Below are positions 61,347 through 64,000 of a stretch of DNA of 64,000 nt, in pieces (positions within the stretch are counted from its first letter, which is position 1; each line of letters starts with the position of its first letter). Made by a program: the position numbers and the translations under genes. The notes beneath the pieces were generated by a model that searched no databases, had not been told where the DNA came from, and saw nothing but the letters and a program-made list of their open reading frames with translations. The DNA is taken from assembly GCF_051465645.1 (NCBI RefSeq), contig NZ_CP195790.1, positions 930,001 to 994,000 of the forward strand, written 5' to 3'. The DNA is from Planctomicrobium sp051465645 (lineage in GTDB: Bacteria; Planctomycetota; Planctomycetia; Planctomycetales; Planctomycetaceae).

Positions 61347-62036
61347 ATGGCAGGCGATCATCACATTTTAATCATTGAAGATGAACAGCCAATCAGGCGG
61401 TTCCTGCGGGCCTCTCTGTCCAGCGAAGGCTACCTGGTGACCGAAGCGGATTCGGGGCAGGATGGCCTAAAAAAAGCCATCAGCCAGCCTCCTGACCTGG
61501 TGATTCTCGATCTCGGCTTACCTGATCTGGATGGACAGGAAGTCCTCGAACGACTGCGGGAATGGTGCACTGCTCCGATCATCATTCTTTCTGCACGGGA
61601 TCAGGAGTCACAGAAGATTCTGGCACTGGATCATGGAGCGGATGACTATCTCACCAAGCCGTTTGGGGTCGGGGAACTACTGGCCCGGATTCGAACAGCC
61701 CTGAGACACGTCCATCGCAATAGCAAGGAGTCCACCATCATCACGGTCGGCGATCTACGGGTCGATCTGACCTCTCGGCTGGTGTTTCGAAACGACAACG
61801 AGGTCCATCTGACTCCGCTGGAATACAAACTTCTTGTGACGATGCTTAAGCATCAGGGAAAAGTCCTGACACACCGGTTCCTGCTGCGAGAAGTCTGGGG
61901 GCCACAAGACTCACATGAGAACCACTACCTGCGAGTCTTCTTCAACAGCCTCCGAAAAAAGCTGGAACACGATTCTGCTCGCCCAAGATACATTCTCACT
62001 GAACAAGGAGTCGGCTACCGGTTTGCCTCCGAGTGA
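61347..62036 (+). CDS. kdpE: Response regulator KdpE
   Basis: A 229-residue OmpR-type regulator. The receiver domain (1-~120) has the acidic pair in IIEDEQPIRR, phospho-acceptor Asp55 in VILDLGLPD and Lys in YLTKPFG. The winged helix domain (~130-229) contains LTPLEYKLLVTMLKHQGKVLTHRFLLREVWG. It activates kdp transcription when phosphorylated by KdpD. The gene starts 9 bases after kdpD. Confidence 0.96.
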   Translation: MAGDHHILIIEDEQPIRRFLRASLSSEGYLVTEADSGQDGLKKAISQPPDLVILDLGLPDLDGQEVLERLREWCTAPIIILSARDQESQKILALDHGADDYLTKPFGVGELLARIRTALRHVHRNSKESTIITVGDLRVDLTSRLVFRNDNEVHLTPLEYKLLVTMLKHQGKVLTHRFLLREVWGPQDSHENHYLRVFFNSLRKKLEHDSARPRYILTEQGVGYRFASE

Positions 62037-62110
62037 CATTGTTATGATTCAGCAAGCGAAGTCAAAGGAATCGCACCAACGAAGATTTCGCCAACCCCTG
62101 TCCGTACTAC

Positions 62111-63399
62111 CTAGCCGTGTCCAGTAATCAACTCGGACGCCAGGCGGCAACGCAGACAGAGTTCTTCAGTCAACTGACAAGCGGGGTGACGATCCCACTG
62201 CAGCGTATTCGGTCGACTTGCGAACGTGTCACGCAGTGCGTCAATGGGGGCCGTGAATCGCACAAATCCGAGCTGCACGGCATTTCTCGCCAGCTCTTCC
62301 CAGAGGCGTACGTCTCCGCGATCGACACCGTTCAGCAGACCCGCACGAGGCGTTCTGCTGTGTCACGATCGTAGGTAGGATCTGCTCGTTCATCGAGAGC
62401 CGCCAGCCCCAGACAAGTCACACCCGACTCCACGAGTCTCCGCCCGGCCGCAATCAATTGATTGACTGGAGCCCCTTCAAAGAAGTCAGTGATCAACAGC
62501 ACGATTGTCCGTTTCGGATTCTCGACGAGTTGAGCAGCATATGTGACCGCCTGCCCGATGTCGGTTCCTCCGCCGAGTTGCACTTTCATTAGTGTTTCGA
62601 CGGGATCAATGCACTCAGCGCTGAGATCGACGACCGCGGTGTCAAAGATGCACAAGTGTGACTTGAAGACCTTCATGCTGTAAAAGATGGAAGCCATTAC
62701 AGCGGAATGAATCACACTGTCCATCATGCTGCCGGACTCGTCGACAAGAATGATCAATTGCCATTGGTCCACCTGTCGCCTCACCCGTGAGTAGAAGTAA
62801 GGCGCTTCAATGAAAAGTCGCTTCGACTCCGCGTCATAGTGCTTGAGGTTTCTTCGCAGCGTGGTGCCAATATCAAAATTCTTGGCGATCTTGAGTTGTG
62901 AGCGGTTTCGCCGATCAAGCGTCCCCTGAAACGCGTTTCGAACATCGACCGCTAGTGACTTCATCAGCTCTTCGACGACCTTTCGAACCATCTGGCGGGC
63001 CATCTCGAGAACCTGCTGATTCATAAGATGTTTGGTTCTCAGCACCGCCTTGAGCAACGTCTGATTCGGCTTCGCACGAGACAAAACCTCGGGATTCGTC
63101 ACCAGCTCTTCGAGCTGATAGCGTTCCAGAGCATCTTTTTCGAGACGTTCAATCGTCTTCTTGGGGAAGAGTTCATGGACCTGATTGATCCAGTCGAGAA
63201 CCGTCACATTTGACTGGCCGAGGCCGGCCTTTCGATCGGACTGACCGCGGACATTGCGCCCCTGACCATATTCCCGATCATAGAGAAAACTGAGTGCCTG
63301 ATCACGGCATTCATCATCGCCGGACAGGCCACCACAGAGCTCTTCCGCACCTTCTCCCATCACGAGCCGCCAGCGTCCTAACCGTTGTGGATTACTCAT
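62111..63399 (-). pseudogene. VWA domain protein with a C-terminal frameshift
   Basis: The first 355 residues form a von Willebrand factor A-type protein with the MIDAS motif IILVDESGSMMDS, the later Thr/Asp sites in GGGTDIGQAV and LLITDFFEGAP. The frame then ends early at RLVRVC. A shift of one base near 62343 restores a natural ending (GLLNGVDRGDVRLWEELARN ... LITGHG, stop at 62111). It is either a real frameshift or a sequence error. The start overlaps the end of the DUF5682 gene (ATGA), as in known DUF5682-VWA-AAA clusters of unknown function. Confidence 0.8.
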
Positions 63400-64000
63400 T
63401 CGGGGCCTCCAGTCCGTATTGGGCCATCATATCGAAGAGTCGCTCTTCGAGTGTAAGTGCTTCGGCCGCTGTGGCGGTATCCACTGCGAGCGCTCCCAGA
63501 GGAGCCACGCTTTTCAGACCGAGCGTTTCGAAGAGAGTCTGAAGCATGAAGTGCTGCTCGCGGGGAGTGAAATATGTGAAGGCAAGCCGCAATGAAGGGA
63601 GTGCTTCCTGAAACTCCTGGGAACCGAACCCATTCAGCAGTGTGTCGATTGCCAGCACGAGTTGCGGTTGGCGTTGAGCGACTTCGCGTGCCACACCGAA
63701 CAATCCCGTCAGAAAGTCGCCGAGTTCTGCCGGAATCGCGAACTGCATGAGGTCTGCAAGAATCTGTTCATCATTGGCCATTCCAATCGACCAGAGGATT
63801 CCTGCAGCCGCTCCGCGAATCAGCGGCGGTTTCCGAGAATCGTTTTCTACTCGATGAAGAATGGCCGAGAAGTCCTCCCGCGACAAACTGATGATGGTGT
63901 TCGCACGCTGCCAGGCGTCGAGTACTGCACACATTCCACGGAGTTGCTTCTGCGCGTCTCCAGTCGACTGCCCAAGCGATTCCAGCACCCAGAGTGTCCG
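63392..64000 (-). CDS. DUF5682 family protein, 5' end outside window
   Basis: The C-terminal ~200 residues of a large protein; the frame is open to the right edge of the window. Visible features are helical repeats (PPLIRGAAAGILWSIGM, ELGDFLTGLFGVAREV, FTYFTPREQHFMLQTL) and the ending LFDMMAQYGLEAPNE. Together with the downstream VWA gene this fits DUF5682-VWA clusters, usually with a MoxR-like AAA ATPase upstream, which would lie beyond the window. Confidence 0.78.
   Translation of the reverse strand, partial: RTLWVLESLGQSTGDAQKQLRGMCAVLDAWQRANTIISLSREDFSAILHRVENDSRKPPLIRGAAAGILWSIGMANDEQILADLMQFAIPAELGDFLTGLFGVAREVAQRQPQLVLAIDTLLNGFGSQEFQEALPSLRLAFTYFTPREQHFMLQTLFETLGLKSVAPLGALAVDTATAAEALTLEERLFDMMAQYGLEAPNE

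Noticed and set aside
1..64000. tRNA, rRNA or tmRNA genes and an attachment site in a tRNA
   Set aside because: No cloverleaf or rRNA sequence was recognised by eye; a covariance-model search would be needed to exclude small RNAs.

Overview
The window looks like a mobile, defence-rich accessory region of a Planctomycetota chromosome or large plasmid. The evidence is indirect: the flanking genes (BlaI/M56 pair, Kdp potassium pump, DUF5682/VWA pair) and the small proteins around 3 kb have a planctomycete flavour by memory of these families, start codons often lack a strong Shine-Dalgarno, and GC is moderate to high. No rRNA, tRNA or CRISPR array was seen.

Layout. 1-1.2 kb: 3' part of an M56/BlaR1-like peptidase gene and its BlaI-type repressor (minus strand). 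1.47-2.40 kb: an intact-looking IS5-type element. 2.4-6.5 kb: a plus-strand cassette that starts with a plasmid-associated small protein and encodes a complete predicted ubiquitin-like conjugation set: a beta-grasp Ubl, an E2-like domain fused to a cysteine-rich RING-like tail, a JAMM peptidase with all metal ligands, and an E1/ThiF-like enzyme. This is the most interesting system in the window. 6.5-13.5 kb: a pile of mobile elements: an IS630 relic, copy A of an rve-type IS, and an IS110 element split by an IS3 element that is itself split by a group II intron; beyond lies the 3' end of rtcB. 13.6-18.4 kb: a DUF2726 nuclease-like gene and a SPARSA pair (SIR2-APAZ plus short prokaryotic Argonaute). 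18.7-19.1 kb: a doubtful reading frame holding a 19-bp poly-C tract.

19.4-35.1 kb: a full type I BREX operon (HTH protein, brxA, brxB, brxC, a HEPN protein, pglX, a PD-(D/E)XK-like protein, pglZ, brxL), mostly with overlapping or touching genes. The next gene is cut after 16 codons by copy B of the rve-type IS, whose other end cuts mcrC next to an otherwise intact mcrB. 40.1-47.7 kb: a second defence-like operon: ASCH-SNF2 helicase, Abi_2 HEPN protein, an unknown protein, a zinc ribbon protein, a truncated beta-type DNA methyltransferase and a GIY-YIG/DUF4357 protein, then a DUF6876 fragment facing it. 48.0-49.7 kb: copy C of the rve-type IS. 49.7-51.9 kb: a zinc-ribbon/Abi-like protein and a PD-(D/E)XK-like protein.

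52.2-53.6 kb is a graveyard of truncated genes (a second copy of the plasmid-associated protein, an SDR gene, a carboxymuconolactone decarboxylase fragment and a probable group II intron tail) with a perfect 25-bp-arm palindrome. From 53.8 kb ordinary chromosome-like content resumes: kdpFABC with kdpDE, then a frameshifted VWA gene and a DUF5682 gene running off the right edge.
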